64,000 nucleotides of DNA, taken from assembly GCA_022844275.1 (NCBI GenBank), contig JALHMB010000007.1:62001-126000 (forward strand). Reading direction: 5' to 3'. The first letter of the stretch is position 1. Every line of letters starts with the position of its first letter. This DNA is from Hyphomicrobiaceae bacterium. Lineage in GTDB: Bacteria; Pseudomonadota; Alphaproteobacteria; Rhizobiales; Hyphomicrobiaceae. Shown here piece by piece: positions 1 through 8,522 of this stretch. The notes under the pieces were generated by a model. It made no database searches. It had not been told where the DNA came from and was given only the letters and a program-made list of their open reading frames with translations. A program made the position numbers and the translations under genes.

Positions 1-206
1 AGCGCTTTCGGGGCGATGGCGCTCAACTGATCGGAGCTCAGGGCCACGAGATCCGTGGTCTCCAAGGCAGCAACCTGCGCCGAGCTGAGTGCCGCGAGCT
101 GCTTGGCGCTCAGAGCGGCCATATCATCGGTCGTCAGGTCGGCAATCGCGGTGGTCGAGAGTGACTTGATCTGATTGACGGTCAGAGAAGAAACGATGGA
201 AGTCAT
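1..206 (-). CDS. Octapeptide-repeat protein, N-terminus only (cut by the window edge)
   Basis: The first 68 codons of a leftward gene that runs off the left edge. After about 20 residues the protein settles into an 8-residue period of the type LxALSxxQ (MAALSAKQ, LAALSSAQ, VAALETTD, LVALSSDQ, LSAIAPKA), reading without a stop to the edge. The ATG at 206 has AAAGGG about 7 nt upstream. No signal peptide is visible at the N-terminus. Such repeats are known from very large, probably secreted or surface proteins of alphaproteobacteria, which commonly use C-terminal type I secretion signals. The rest is out of view, so its function and export route cannot be judged. A CtrA-type box lies about 380 bp upstream. 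Confidence 0.7.
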   Translation of the reverse strand, partial: MTSIVSSLTVNQIKSLSTTAIADLTTDDMAALSAKQLAALSSAQVAALETTDLVALSSDQLSAIAPKA

Positions 207-707
207 CGATGCGCCCTTTGTTTTTCGATCACCAACTACATTCGCCTGCCGTCGATCGCGCGATAGGGTCAGCAAAGCCGCGATGCGCGCGAGCGCGATC
301 GGCACTTGCTGGCAGCCTCTCCCGCTCGGCCGAACGTCGCGAAGGACGTCGGTGAACGGGCACCCTGTCGGCTAAATCAATGTTGGGATGTCATGGCTCG
401 AAAGAGCCGGAGCGCAGGAAGGGCATCATGCATCCGGAGCCGCGATGCGGCACCGACCCCTGCGCCAATGGCAACGAACGTCTCGTGTCAGGATCAAAAT
501 CGTTGCGAGCCATCGTGATGTGCTCGCAAACTGCCCCCGCCCCAAGGACCCCCGCGTCCTTACGAACTTATGTTCAACAATGGTTAATAATCTGTTAACG
601 CGCGGCTCAAAACGACCCGAATGGACGATCGACGCGACGAGTGTGGCGGCGGTGCTGCGCGCAGTAACAAGATTCGATGCTCGCGAGCAAGCCGACGTGT
701 GTGAACT
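207..707. other. Non-coding upstream region of the repeat-protein gene
   Basis: No convincing gene lies between the repeat-protein start (206) and the cyclase stop (708). Short open frames on the plus strand here have no ribosome site and no family resemblance. The stretch around 565-600 is locally AT-rich compared with its surroundings and carries the CtrA-type box. The length and this box suggest the promoter of the leftward repeat-protein gene. Confidence 0.5.
584..599 (-). promoter_or_regulatory. CtrA-type binding site (TTAA-N7-TTAAC)
   Basis: Read on the minus strand the site is TTAA, 7 nt, TTAACCAT (the final CAT extends to about 579). This matches the full CtrA consensus of alphaproteobacteria, including the TTAACCAT half site. 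On the plus strand it appears as TTAATAATCTGTTAAC. It points toward the leftward repeat-protein gene at 206 and sits in an AT-rich patch. The match is direct; binding by CtrA is inferred. Confidence 0.6.
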
Positions 708-2888
708 TCACTTCCGTTCGAGCACATGGACATGAGACCAGTCAGCGGCCGGAGCTGACTGGATGAGCGCTCTGCAGCGCTCCATGAAGAAGCGAGCAGG
801 CGGATCAATGGTCGATATCTGCTCGAAGCTACGGAGGGCCCCGGCGAAATCTTTCGACCGCCAGCGATCGAGCCCTTCCGCGTATGTCTCGATCGTCGCG
901 ACACTATCTTTCGAAGCCTCGCCGACAAGTCCGATCGGCTCATATATCCGAACCGGGCTCGATCTTCCGACGACCCTGATGGTGTCGATCTCTCGCCAAG
1001 TGATGGCTGGTCCAGCGAGTTGCACCGTGGCTTCGGAGGCCAGAATTGCCGTTCCGTAGTATTTGTTCGCCCCCTCGATGCGCGAGGCGAGGTTCGCGCT
1101 ATCGCCGACGACCGTGTAGTTGAAACGCCGCTTGGAGCCAATATTGCCGACGATGCCGACGCCAGAATGCAGGCCGATGCGCTGCTCGAGCGTGCGGCCT
1201 CGAATAGCGAGGCCTGCCGCGTTCATCTCGCTGAGCCGCGTGCGCGCCGCCAAGGCAGACTTCACGGCATTGAGGGCGTGCTGCGCATCGTCAGCGGGTG
1301 CGCCGAATACGCCGTCGATGGCGTCACCGATGTACTTATCGATGAAGCCCTCGTGTTCCATGACAATGTCGGTCATGGCGGTCAGGTACTCGTTCATTAC
1401 CGCCACCAGCTCGTGCGGCTCGAGATCTTCGGAGAGCTTGCTGAAGCCAGCAAGATCGGACCTGTACAGCGTGACCGTGCGTCGCTCGCCGCCAAGCCGC
1501 AACTTCTCGGGCTGGCGTGCAAGTTCCTCCACGATGCTTGGCGCCATGTAGTGGCTGAAAGCCTGCCGCACGCGATTGCGCTCACGCGTCGTCTGAAAAT
1601 AGAAGAAGCCGGTGCAGAAGATGTAGAGTCCCGTCAGCGTCAGCGCGGGAAATGATGGATCGAGAAGCGAGCCATACGTGCGCGCCAGCCACGCGGCCGT
1701 CAGCACCGTCATCATGGTAACAGCGCCCATGACGGCACCGAGCACAGGCCCAGACTGGAGCACGAAGACGGCCAGGAGCAGACCCGCCAGCGTCGTGAAC
1801 ACGACCTCCAGTCCCGTGGAGAGGTCCGGCCGATGGAGCATGTTCCCGGCAATGATCTGCTCGATGGCCTGGGCATGAATTTCTACGCCGGCCACCACCG
1901 CATCAAGCGGCGTCGCCCGCATGTCGAACAAGCCGGGCGCGCTCGTACCGATCAGCACAATGCGACCGGCGATATCCTCGCGCGCGACGCGGCCTTGGAG
2001 CAGGTCGACCGCCGGACGGAAGCGGTTCGCATCATGAGGTGTGAAGGACAGCCACATCTGGCCGGTGTAATCCGTCGGCACGAGAAAGCTGCCGATGCGC
2101 ACCGAGGTAATGCCCGTCTCGCCGACGAAAGGCGTCTCTCCACTCGCCGTGGACGAACGCACGGCAATTGTCGTCGCTCCCGTCGCGAGCCGCATCGTCT
2201 CCGAAGCCAGCGAGGGTGCGAGATCATTTCCGATCCGCACCAGCATCGGCACCTTGCGGACCACCTGATCATGCTCGGGAAACCAATTCAGGAGACCTAG
2301 CCCCGACGCGGCCGCCTGCAGAGCTGGCGCGTTGACCGTTGCTGCAGGCAGATAGGGAACATGGCGCGCTGGATCGGTGCCGAGCAGCGCAAAGCCAGCC
2401 TTCGACACATCCGCGGGCTCGGAAATGCCCCGCCGGCCGATCAGGCCGAGCACGACCGGCGCTCCAGTGATGGACTGAGCCAGCCGACGCTCCCCGGATG
2501 GTAGCGCCTCCAGCTTCTCAATGAGCGGCTGCATGTCCGGCGCAAGCCTGATCGACGGCGGCAGTGCTGCCAGAAAATCGGGTTCGGCACTTGCGAGCAC
2601 GATATCGAAGGCAACGACCTTGGCCCCGCGCGCCAACAGCGCCTCGACCACTTCCGCCAGTATCTCGCGGCGCCAGGGCCAGGCGCCAATCGCGGTGAGC
2701 GAGCGCTCGTCGATATCGATGATGCGTACGGGATAGGCAGGGTCGGCCTGGCGCGGCTGGAGTTGCTGGAGCGTGTCGAAGGCGATGAGCCTCAGTCTCG
2801 CGAGAAACTGAGGGTCGATCCAGCGTACGATTGCCGCCGCGCCGAGCACCAGCATTACCGCCAGCCAGTACATCGTGCGGGTACGCAA
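708..2888 (-). CDS. CHASE2-domain class III adenylate cyclase
   Basis: A 726-residue membrane sensor that would make cAMP from ATP. An N-terminal membrane anchor (about residues 8-25) is followed by a periplasmic CHASE2 domain (to about 320), a cluster of transmembrane helices (about 330-415) and a C-terminal class III cyclase domain. The two metal-binding aspartates are D478 (in RSDLAGF) and D522 (in YIGDAID). The Lys in FIDKYIGD and the Asp in YTVVGD suit ATP as substrate. The listed start is TTG behind GGGGGTTTC; an ATG five codons later (2873) is the alternative. It is divergent from the FecR-domain gene at 3036, and such pairs recur in proteobacteria, so the two may form one envelope-sensing unit. 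Confidence 0.88.
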   Translation of the reverse strand: MRTRTMYWLAVMLVLGAAAIVRWIDPQFLARLRLIAFDTLQQLQPRQADPAYPVRIIDIDERSLTAIGAWPWRREILAEVVEALLARGAKVVAFDIVLASAEPDFLAALPPSIRLAPDMQPLIEKLEALPSGERRLAQSITGAPVVLGLIGRRGISEPADVSKAGFALLGTDPARHVPYLPAATVNAPALQAAASGLGLLNWFPEHDQVVRKVPMLVRIGNDLAPSLASETMRLATGATTIAVRSSTASGETPFVGETGITSVRIGSFLVPTDYTGQMWLSFTPHDANRFRPAVDLLQGRVAREDIAGRIVLIGTSAPGLFDMRATPLDAVVAGVEIHAQAIEQIIAGNMLHRPDLSTGLEVVFTTLAGLLLAVFVLQSGPVLGAVMGAVTMMTVLTAAWLARTYGSLLDPSFPALTLTGLYIFCTGFFYFQTTRERNRVRQAFSHYMAPSIVEELARQPEKLRLGGERRTVTLYRSDLAGFSKLSEDLEPHELVAVMNEYLTAMTDIVMEHEGFIDKYIGDAIDGVFGAPADDAQHALNAVKSALAARTRLSEMNAAGLAIRGRTLEQRIGLHSGVGIVGNIGSKRRFNYTVVGDSANLASRIEGANKYYGTAILASEATVQLAGPAITWREIDTIRVVGRSSPVRIYEPIGLVGEASKDSVATIETYAEGLDRWRSKDFAGALRSFEQISTIDPPARFFMERCRALIQSAPAADWSHVHVLERK

Positions 2889-3035
2889 GAAACCCCCAAA
2901 GAAATGAAAGGCCTGCGCCCCACTTCGCCGGCCACTCCTCCTGTACGCTCAGAGAGGCGCATGGTACCTTCCTCACTGTCGAAAAATCTATGCCGAAATG
3001 GGGGGAAGGCGTGGCTCGCCCGCGCCTGGGGTTGA

Positions 3036-3803
3036 ATGTCGAAAATCAGATGGGCGTGCGGGGTTGGTGCGCTGCTGCTCGGCTTGGCGGGGGGCGCGGC
3101 TGTAATGAATGCGCACGCGACCGAGCCTGAGGTCGGCACGATCGTACTCGCCAAACCGACGGTGCTCGGCATCCGCGGCATCGAGGAGCGCCAGCTCAAG
3201 GCGGGCTTGCGCGTTCATCGCAACGAGTTGGTACGCACAGGCCCGCAGGCGCAAGCCGAGCTCAAGCTCGACGACAATACCAAGCTCGCCCTCGGTCCGG
3301 ATGCCGAGCTGCGTCTCGATGAGTTCGCCGTATCACCCGGCAGCGGCGCGAGCTCGATCGCCGTCCAGCTCCTCAAGGGCACGCTGCGCTTCCTTACGGG
3401 ACGGCAGACGAGCGAGAGCTACAAGATCGAAACGCCATCGGCGACCATCGGCGTTCGCGGCACCGTTTTCGACATCTATATCGGCCCGGAGGGAGATACG
3501 TTCGTCCTGCTGCACCAGGGCGAGGTGCAGATCTGCTCGCGCTCACGCTCATGCCGCGCCCATCGAAGTGTCGGGCGCCTCATCCGCACGACGCCTCTCG
3601 GCGTCGTGTCCGAGCCCATGAAGTGGACGGCTAGTCTGGTTCGTGGCGTGAATGTGCGACAGGCATTTCCATTCGTGGGGCGCACGCTTTCCGTCGATCC
3701 TGTGCGGCGCCTATCTCATAAGAGCATCAGCAGCGGTGTTCGTGTGCTCGACGATGGCGGCAAGGCGATAGATCGAACGCTGAGAAAGATCTCGCCATTC
3801 TGA
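3036..3803 (+). CDS. FecR-domain periplasmic protein
   Basis: A 255-residue protein with an N-terminal export signal (hydrophobic run at residues 9-27, probable cleavage near AHA-TE) followed by a FecR domain. Recognisable parts are RTGPQAQAELKLDDNTKLAL, the stretch GTLRFLTG, and ATIGVRGTVFDIYIG, then a cysteine pair in QICSRSRSC. Classical FecR transmits a signal from a TonB receptor to a sigma factor, but neither partner is nearby. Here the neighbour is the divergent CHASE2 cyclase, a common arrangement for stand-alone FecR proteins, so a structural or ligand-binding role in the periplasm next to CHASE2 is more likely. The export signal is N-terminal, unlike true FecR with its cytoplasmic head. 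Confidence 0.82.
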   Translation: MSKIRWACGVGALLLGLAGGAAVMNAHATEPEVGTIVLAKPTVLGIRGIEERQLKAGLRVHRNELVRTGPQAQAELKLDDNTKLALGPDAELRLDEFAVSPGSGASSIAVQLLKGTLRFLTGRQTSESYKIETPSATIGVRGTVFDIYIGPEGDTFVLLHQGEVQICSRSRSCRAHRSVGRLIRTTPLGVVSEPMKWTASLVRGVNVRQAFPFVGRTLSVDPVRRLSHKSISSGVRVLDDGGKAIDRTLRKISPF

Positions 3804-3963
3804 CGGGTTGGCGTGATCGTCCCCGGACTGTCGGGCTGCACAGCGCGGCCGCTCTGGAGCCCGGCGGGACGGCACCCAGCCCGGTCCTCGACGCGCGAAG
3901 ATCACGAAATACTTCGCAAGACCTCCCCCGCTCTGTCGAAGAGCGAGGGAGTGCGCGTCGCAC

Positions 3964-5094
3964 TTAGTCGTTCAGGATGAGTACGATCTCGTCAGTAGAT
4001 GGGTCTACGACCGCTATGTCATCCTCGTAGACGAAGTAGCGATAGTCGCGGAGGTCCGGATAACGTTCGACCACCACTTCGGGCATGGGCAGAAGCGCGA
4101 CGCCCTGCGGGAGCGCCATCCCGATGCTGAGACCGCCGATGCCGAGTCTGATGGACGCGCTGCGGTCAATATGCTGACGCACAAATGCACGATCCGGAGG
4201 GGCGAGTGTCAAACTGCGTCCACGAACGCCCGCCGCGCGACTGCCGCCATCCGTCGTGACGACAGCCACCACCTCATAGCTACCTGGATCCACGATGACG
4301 ATCTCGTCGCGAACGTAGACATAGCGGTAGTTACGATAGGCGGGCACCACCTCGATAACGTCTGCAGGCAGGGCGTGCAGTGTTACGCTGCGCGGTACGC
4401 TAGCACCGACCCGAATATTGAAGTTCATATTCGTCTCACGATTTCGCTGGACGCCGGCGCGGCTAAAGCGCTCGCGAACAGTCGTACGCTGCTGCTCGGA
4501 AAGCTGTGTTGCGCCGCCGCGACTCTCGCGGGCACCTTGGCGCTGCCTATCCGCATCCTTACCGCGATCACGTTCGGCCTGCCCGGAAGGCGTGCGATCA
4601 CCACGCTCTCCTCGATCCTGACCGGTCCTCTGCGCGCGATCCTTGTCCTGGCTGCCCTGTTCCTGACCCGTCCGCGTACGATCCTGCTCCTTGCTGCTGC
4701 GATCGGTTGCTCGCTTGCCGTCGTCCTTGCTTTCGCCGGACGCGCGCGGCGAGCGCTTCTGCTCGTCACGGGTGTCAGTGCGATCCTGTTTGCGTGGCGC
4801 GGCGCGATCCTCATCACGCTGAGCCGATCCAGGCTGGCGGCTCGATGGGGTTTCGGTGGCGCCGCCCTTCGGCTGAACAGTGTCGCCGCTCGAACGACCC
4901 TTGCTCGGCGGCGCAGCATCGCGACCGGAGCTACCGGAACCCGCATCGGGAGTTCTCTCCTGTGTCTGCGACGGCGATCCGCCGCCTCCTGGGCTCGATC
5001 CACCACCCGCGCCCCCGGTTTGCGCGAAGGCAGCGCCGCCCATGGCGACTACGAGGGCGCACGTAGACACCGTGCGTAAAAGCTGCTGCTTCAT
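3964..5094 (-). CDS. Exported protein with two DUF1236 domains
   Basis: A 376-residue protein with a clear signal peptide (residues 1-25, cleavage after AFA). Residues 26-210 are a low-complexity linker rich in Gly, Ser, Arg, Asp, Gln and Glu, probably disordered. Two DUF1236 domains follow: one around 245-290 (DVIEVVPAYRNYRYVYVRDE) and one at the extreme C-terminus (VVVERYPDLRDYRYFVYEDD, ending in IVLILND). DUF1236 proteins are common in Bradyrhizobium-like bacteria and have no established function. The ATG has a near-ideal AGAAGGAGA site. The gene is monocistronic as far as can be seen and faces the FecR gene tail to tail. Confidence 0.8.
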   Translation of the reverse strand: MKQQLLRTVSTCALVVAMGGAAFAQTGGAGGGSSPGGGGSPSQTQERTPDAGSGSSGRDAAPPSKGRSSGDTVQPKGGATETPSSRQPGSAQRDEDRAAPRKQDRTDTRDEQKRSPRASGESKDDGKRATDRSSKEQDRTRTGQEQGSQDKDRAQRTGQDRGERGDRTPSGQAERDRGKDADRQRQGARESRGGATQLSEQQRTTVRERFSRAGVQRNRETNMNFNIRVGASVPRSVTLHALPADVIEVVPAYRNYRYVYVRDEIVIVDPGSYEVVAVVTTDGGSRAAGVRGRSLTLAPPDRAFVRQHIDRSASIRLGIGGLSIGMALPQGVALLPMPEVVVERYPDLRDYRYFVYEDDIAVVDPSTDEIVLILND

Positions 5095-5300
5095 AACGAT
5101 CTCCTTCTGCTCAGGCTTGCGTATCGCCGACCAATGCCATGAGCAGTGAATAGTTCCGCAGTTGCGCCGCCTAACGCGCCGTTACGCCTGGAGAAACAGC
5201 ATTACCAATCGCGCAGACGGACAAACACCACACCGACTTTCTGCACGCGATTGCACATGGGGTGCGGCGTGCTAACTTCCCGGCAATTAGGGAGGATCAC

Positions 5301-5963
5301 GTGCCGACATTCGACGATCTCAAGCAAAGTTGCGCGGACGACTGGCGCGCGTACTGCCAGCATGAGTTCATTCGCGATCTCGGTGCCGACACGCTCGCGA
5401 AAGACGCCTTCCGGCACTATCTCGAGCAGGACTACCTCTTCCTCGTCCATTTCGCGCGCGCCTACGGCCTCGCCGTCTACAAGAGCCGCAACATCACGGA
5501 CCTCAGACGCGCGCTTGCCAGCCTCAAGGCGATCGTCGATGTCGAGATGGGCCTGCACATTGAATACTGCGCCGGCTGGGGGATCAGCGAGAGCGATCTC
5601 AAGACGTTGCCCGAGGCACGCGCGACCATGGCCTACACGCGCTATGTTCTCGATGCAGGCAACCGCGGCGATCTGCTCGACCTGCACGTTGCGCTCGCGC
5701 CGTGCTTGATCGGCTATGCGGAAATCGCAACTTGGCTCAATGCGCAACCCTTTGTTGCGCATGAGGGCAATCCATACGCGAGCTGGATTGCCATGTATGC
5801 GAGTGATGAGTTCCAGGCCGCGGCCGCCGGTGAAAAGGCTTGGCTTGACGAGCACCTCGCTGCGGTCACGGCATCGCGCTTCGCCGAGCTGTCGACAACC
5901 TTCAGGGATGCGACGCGCCTCGAGATCGACTTCTGGCAGATGGGCCTCGACCGCCGCTTTTGA
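5301..5963 (+). CDS. tenA: TenA family aminopyrimidine aminohydrolase (thiaminase II)
   Basis: TenA hydrolyses aminopyrimidine breakdown products of thiamine to salvage the pyrimidine moiety. The GTG start at 5301 is chosen because GGAGG sits five bases upstream and because it gives the family's usual length (220 aa). With this start the catalytic residues fall at the numbering known from Bacillus TenA: D44 (QDYLFL) and C135 (ALAPCLIGY), with E208 (RLEIDFWQ) near the C-terminus. An all-helical fold fits the composition. No thiamine gene or TPP riboswitch is adjacent. It converges on phnA with a 13-bp gap. Confidence 0.9.
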   Translation: MPTFDDLKQSCADDWRAYCQHEFIRDLGADTLAKDAFRHYLEQDYLFLVHFARAYGLAVYKSRNITDLRRALASLKAIVDVEMGLHIEYCAGWGISESDLKTLPEARATMAYTRYVLDAGNRGDLLDLHVALAPCLIGYAEIATWLNAQPFVAHEGNPYASWIAMYASDEFQAAAAGEKAWLDEHLAAVTASRFAELSTTFRDATRLEIDFWQMGLDRRF

Positions 5964-5976
5964 TCGCAGCTCTCGC

Positions 5977-7209
5977 TCATTCGAGCCTGTTGAGAGCAAC
6001 CTCGAAGGCGTCGAAGTTGCGGAGTGGAACCTGCAGCGGCGTAGCAAGACGCCGGTTCGCGATCATGGGCACGCGCTGCTCGGAAAGCCCACCGTGCGAG
6101 CGCAAGGGCTCATCGAGGCCCGAGAGGTCGTGCCGCTCGGGTGCCGTGCCGAGCACCTTGTGGCGCTCCGAGATCACGACGATATCGCCGATGCGGTCGG
6201 GCGGCAGGGCAAACTGCTTGCAGGCAATGTCCTTCGCGCACGCCATCTCGATGCCATCGATCTCCCAGAGCTTTTCGAGCAGGCCGGGCACCGCGGCAAC
6301 ATCGGAAACATGAACGGTTGCAAAGCCGCCGAGCGCGCCGTGATGGGCGACATAAGGGTCCGTAATGGGCAGGATCACACGCGCGACGCCAGCACCGAGC
6401 CACTCATCGAACAGGGTCTGGAGGTAGATGACATCCGGCGCGCCATCGGGCGTGTGCTTGTCGTTCATGCCGTGATCGGCCGTTGCGAGGATGGTGCAGC
6501 CGAGACGATCGAGCGCGGCGAGATAGCCGTCGATCATGCCATAGAAGCTGTTTGCGATCGCCGTGCCGGGACCGACCTTGTGCTGAATGTAGTCGGTCGT
6601 CGAGAGATACATGAGGTCGGGGCGGTAGCGCTCGACCAGCTTGACGCCGGCGGCGAACACGAACTCCGAAAGATCGGCGGAATAGACCTCGGGCACAGGC
6701 TTGCCGACCATTTCGAGCACGCCATCGATGCCGTTCGCGGCGCGCGTCGCCTGATCCGCCCGCTCCGATGAGAAGGCAATCGCGCGACCGCTCGCATAGT
6801 CGAGGCCGTTCGAGAGCAGCAGGCGCAGCTTGTCCTTCGCGGTCACCATGGCGACCTTGGCGCCCGCATCGTGGAAGGCGGCGAGGATAGTCGGTGCGCG
6901 CATGAACTTGGGGTCATTCATCATCACTTCGGTGCCGGTGGCAGCATCGTAGAAGAAATTGCCCGCAATGCCGTGCACGGCCGGCGGACGCCCCGTGATG
7001 ATCGAGAGATTGTTCGGGTTCGTGAAGCTCGGGATGACGCTCTCGGCGTGCGTATGCAGCCCTTCGCGCATGAAGCGGGCGAACGTCGGCGCAACGCCAG
7101 CTTCAATGGCCGCTTCGATATAGCCGGGCTCGGAACCGTCGAGGCAGATCACGACCGTCGGCCGCTTGGGAAGGCGATAGCTCCGCCCGTTGCAGGTCAC
7201 TTCCGCCAT
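5977..7209 (-). CDS. phnA: Phosphonoacetate hydrolase
   Basis: A zinc enzyme of the alkaline phosphatase superfamily that splits the C-P bond of phosphonoacetate to acetate and phosphate. At 410 residues it has family length. Visible metal and nucleophile motifs are D24 (ICLDGSEPGY), T63 (PSFTNPNNLS), the later Asp/His sets in STTDYIQH and TADHGMNDKH, and the His in YVAHHGALGG. It is the last gene of a leftward run whose other members are CoA-ester enzymes. No phnW, phnX, phnY or C-P lyase gene is present, so the phosphonoacetate source is unclear. An acetyl-CoA synthetase that could take the acetate is 51 kb away. Confidence 0.88.
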   Translation of the reverse strand: MAEVTCNGRSYRLPKRPTVVICLDGSEPGYIEAAIEAGVAPTFARFMREGLHTHAESVIPSFTNPNNLSIITGRPPAVHGIAGNFFYDAATGTEVMMNDPKFMRAPTILAAFHDAGAKVAMVTAKDKLRLLLSNGLDYASGRAIAFSSERADQATRAANGIDGVLEMVGKPVPEVYSADLSEFVFAAGVKLVERYRPDLMYLSTTDYIQHKVGPGTAIANSFYGMIDGYLAALDRLGCTILATADHGMNDKHTPDGAPDVIYLQTLFDEWLGAGVARVILPITDPYVAHHGALGGFATVHVSDVAAVPGLLEKLWEIDGIEMACAKDIACKQFALPPDRIGDIVVISERHKVLGTAPERHDLSGLDEPLRSHGGLSEQRVPMIANRRLATPLQVPLRNFDAFEVALNRLE

Positions 7210-7226
7210 GGTCCGCTTCCCCCTTG

Positions 7227-7541
7227 CTACGCGATGCGAGAACGGAAATTCGCCTCGAAGCGCTTCAGATTATCGGTGTTCTTGCCCCAGTCGAAGATGA
7301 CGGTGCGAAGTACGCTATGGCTCGATGCTTCGACGAGCGTGCGCCCCGCGCCCGCATCGCTGAGCCGCACGGTCATGACCTCGCCGATGCTGCGCCAATT
7401 GATGGTCGTGCGCGCCGTTACAATGTAGCCGTCGCGACCGAACTTGTAGCAGCGCATGTCGTTGAGCGCGTGCACCATCGGCGCGAGCAGATCGTCAGGC
7501 GTGCCTGCGACCTCGAATGATACCTGCTTGCTGACCGCCAT
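7227..7541 (-). CDS. Small conserved-looking protein of unknown function
   Basis: A 104-residue soluble protein with no signal peptide or membrane segment. It has a GGAGG site directly before the ATG and lies 17 bp from phnA and 28 bp from the ketopantoate-reductase-like gene, so it is clearly part of the same operon. The alternating beta-strand-like pattern (KQVSFEVAGTPDDLLAPMVH, YIVTARTTINWRSIGEVMTV) and the C-terminal VIFDWGKNTDNLKRFEANF give no family that I recognise. A small ligand-binding or accessory role for a neighbouring enzyme is only a guess from its position. Confidence 0.7.
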   Translation of the reverse strand: MAVSKQVSFEVAGTPDDLLAPMVHALNDMRCYKFGRDGYIVTARTTINWRSIGEVMTVRLSDAGAGRTLVEASSHSVLRTVIFDWGKNTDNLKRFEANFRSRIA

Positions 7542-7569
7542 CTCGCCTCCGAACTACGCGACACGACGA

Positions 7570-8493
7570 TCACTTGAAGCCGGATTCCTTCGCCTTCAGC
7601 AATGCGACCACAACCGAGTTCACCGGCGTCGCGATCCCGACTTTCGCACCCTCGCGCGGAATGGCACCGTTGATATTGTCGACCTCGGCGCACCGTCCGG
7701 CCAGGTGATCGAGCAGCATGGAAGGCCGCGCGCCCGGGATCTTCTGCCCGAACTCGCGCACATATCGAACGGGATCGTCGAAGTCGAGCGTGATGCCCTT
7801 GGCCCGAGCCACCTGATAAGCCTCGTGCGCACAGGCCGCTGCAATGCTCCAAGCACTCGGATTGGCCTGCACCTCGCCGACGCGGAGGCCTGTGATCGCG
7901 CATGGTCCCGAGTATGTGCAGTTGCAGATGAGCTTTTCCCAGACCATCTTGTGAATGTCGTCGAAGGTCAGAACCTTGAATCCGCCGGCGCGCCAGGCTT
8001 CCGCGACCGTTTCTAGGCGCGGCGTCTTACCCCCGTCCATCTCGCCGAGGCGCAGGAATTCCATGCCGTTGTGATGCGCGTGGCCTGGTCCTTTCATCGA
8101 GGCACCGAAGCCGCCGACCACGCCGAGCATGATGCGCTTCGAGCCAACCACGTCGGCAACGATGTCGGCACTGCCGAGACCGTTCTGGATCGCGAGAATC
8201 GGCGCGTCAGGCTTGCCCACCTGAAGGGCCGCCTTGGCACCCGCACCAACACCATCGTACTTGGTCGCGACGATGACGAGATCGGCATCCTTGACGTCGG
8301 CGGGATTGGTCGTCGCATTCATGCGCACGGTGCGGTCACCGGAGGCGCCCTCGACGCGCAAACCCTTCTCGCGGATGGCATCGACGTGCTCTTTCCACGT
8401 GTCGATAGCCCAGACATCATGCTTGCCCTGGTCGGCGAGAAGCGCGGCATAGACCGAGCCCATGGCACCGACACCGATGATCGCGATTTTCAT
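7570..8493 (-). CDS. Ketopantoate reductase family (ApbA/PanE-like) oxidoreductase
   Basis: A 307-residue NADP-dependent 2-hydroxyacid dehydrogenase-type protein. The N-terminal Rossmann motif is IGVGAMGSVYAALLA, followed by DLVIVATK and the family signature ILAIQNGLG. The C-terminal helical ApbA domain includes MVWEKLICNCTYSGPCAITG, carrying the catalytic Lys of this family. True PanE makes pantoate, but position inside an acyl-CoA/phosphonate operon argues for another 2-oxoacid or 2-hydroxyacid substrate. The start ATG is 30 bp after the stop of the acyl-CoA dehydrogenase. Confidence 0.85.
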   Translation of the reverse strand: MKIAIIGVGAMGSVYAALLADQGKHDVWAIDTWKEHVDAIREKGLRVEGASGDRTVRMNATTNPADVKDADLVIVATKYDGVGAGAKAALQVGKPDAPILAIQNGLGSADIVADVVGSKRIMLGVVGGFGASMKGPGHAHHNGMEFLRLGEMDGGKTPRLETVAEAWRAGGFKVLTFDDIHKMVWEKLICNCTYSGPCAITGLRVGEVQANPSAWSIAAACAHEAYQVARAKGITLDFDDPVRYVREFGQKIPGARPSMLLDHLAGRCAEVDNINGAIPREGAKVGIATPVNSVVVALLKAKESGFK

Positions 8494-8522
8494 GGGTGTT
8501 CCGTCCCTGGATACTTATTTGT

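Noticed and set aside
5095-5300. TPP riboswitch upstream of tenA
   Set aside because: I looked for the conserved CUGAGA and ACCUGAUCUGG-type elements and found none.
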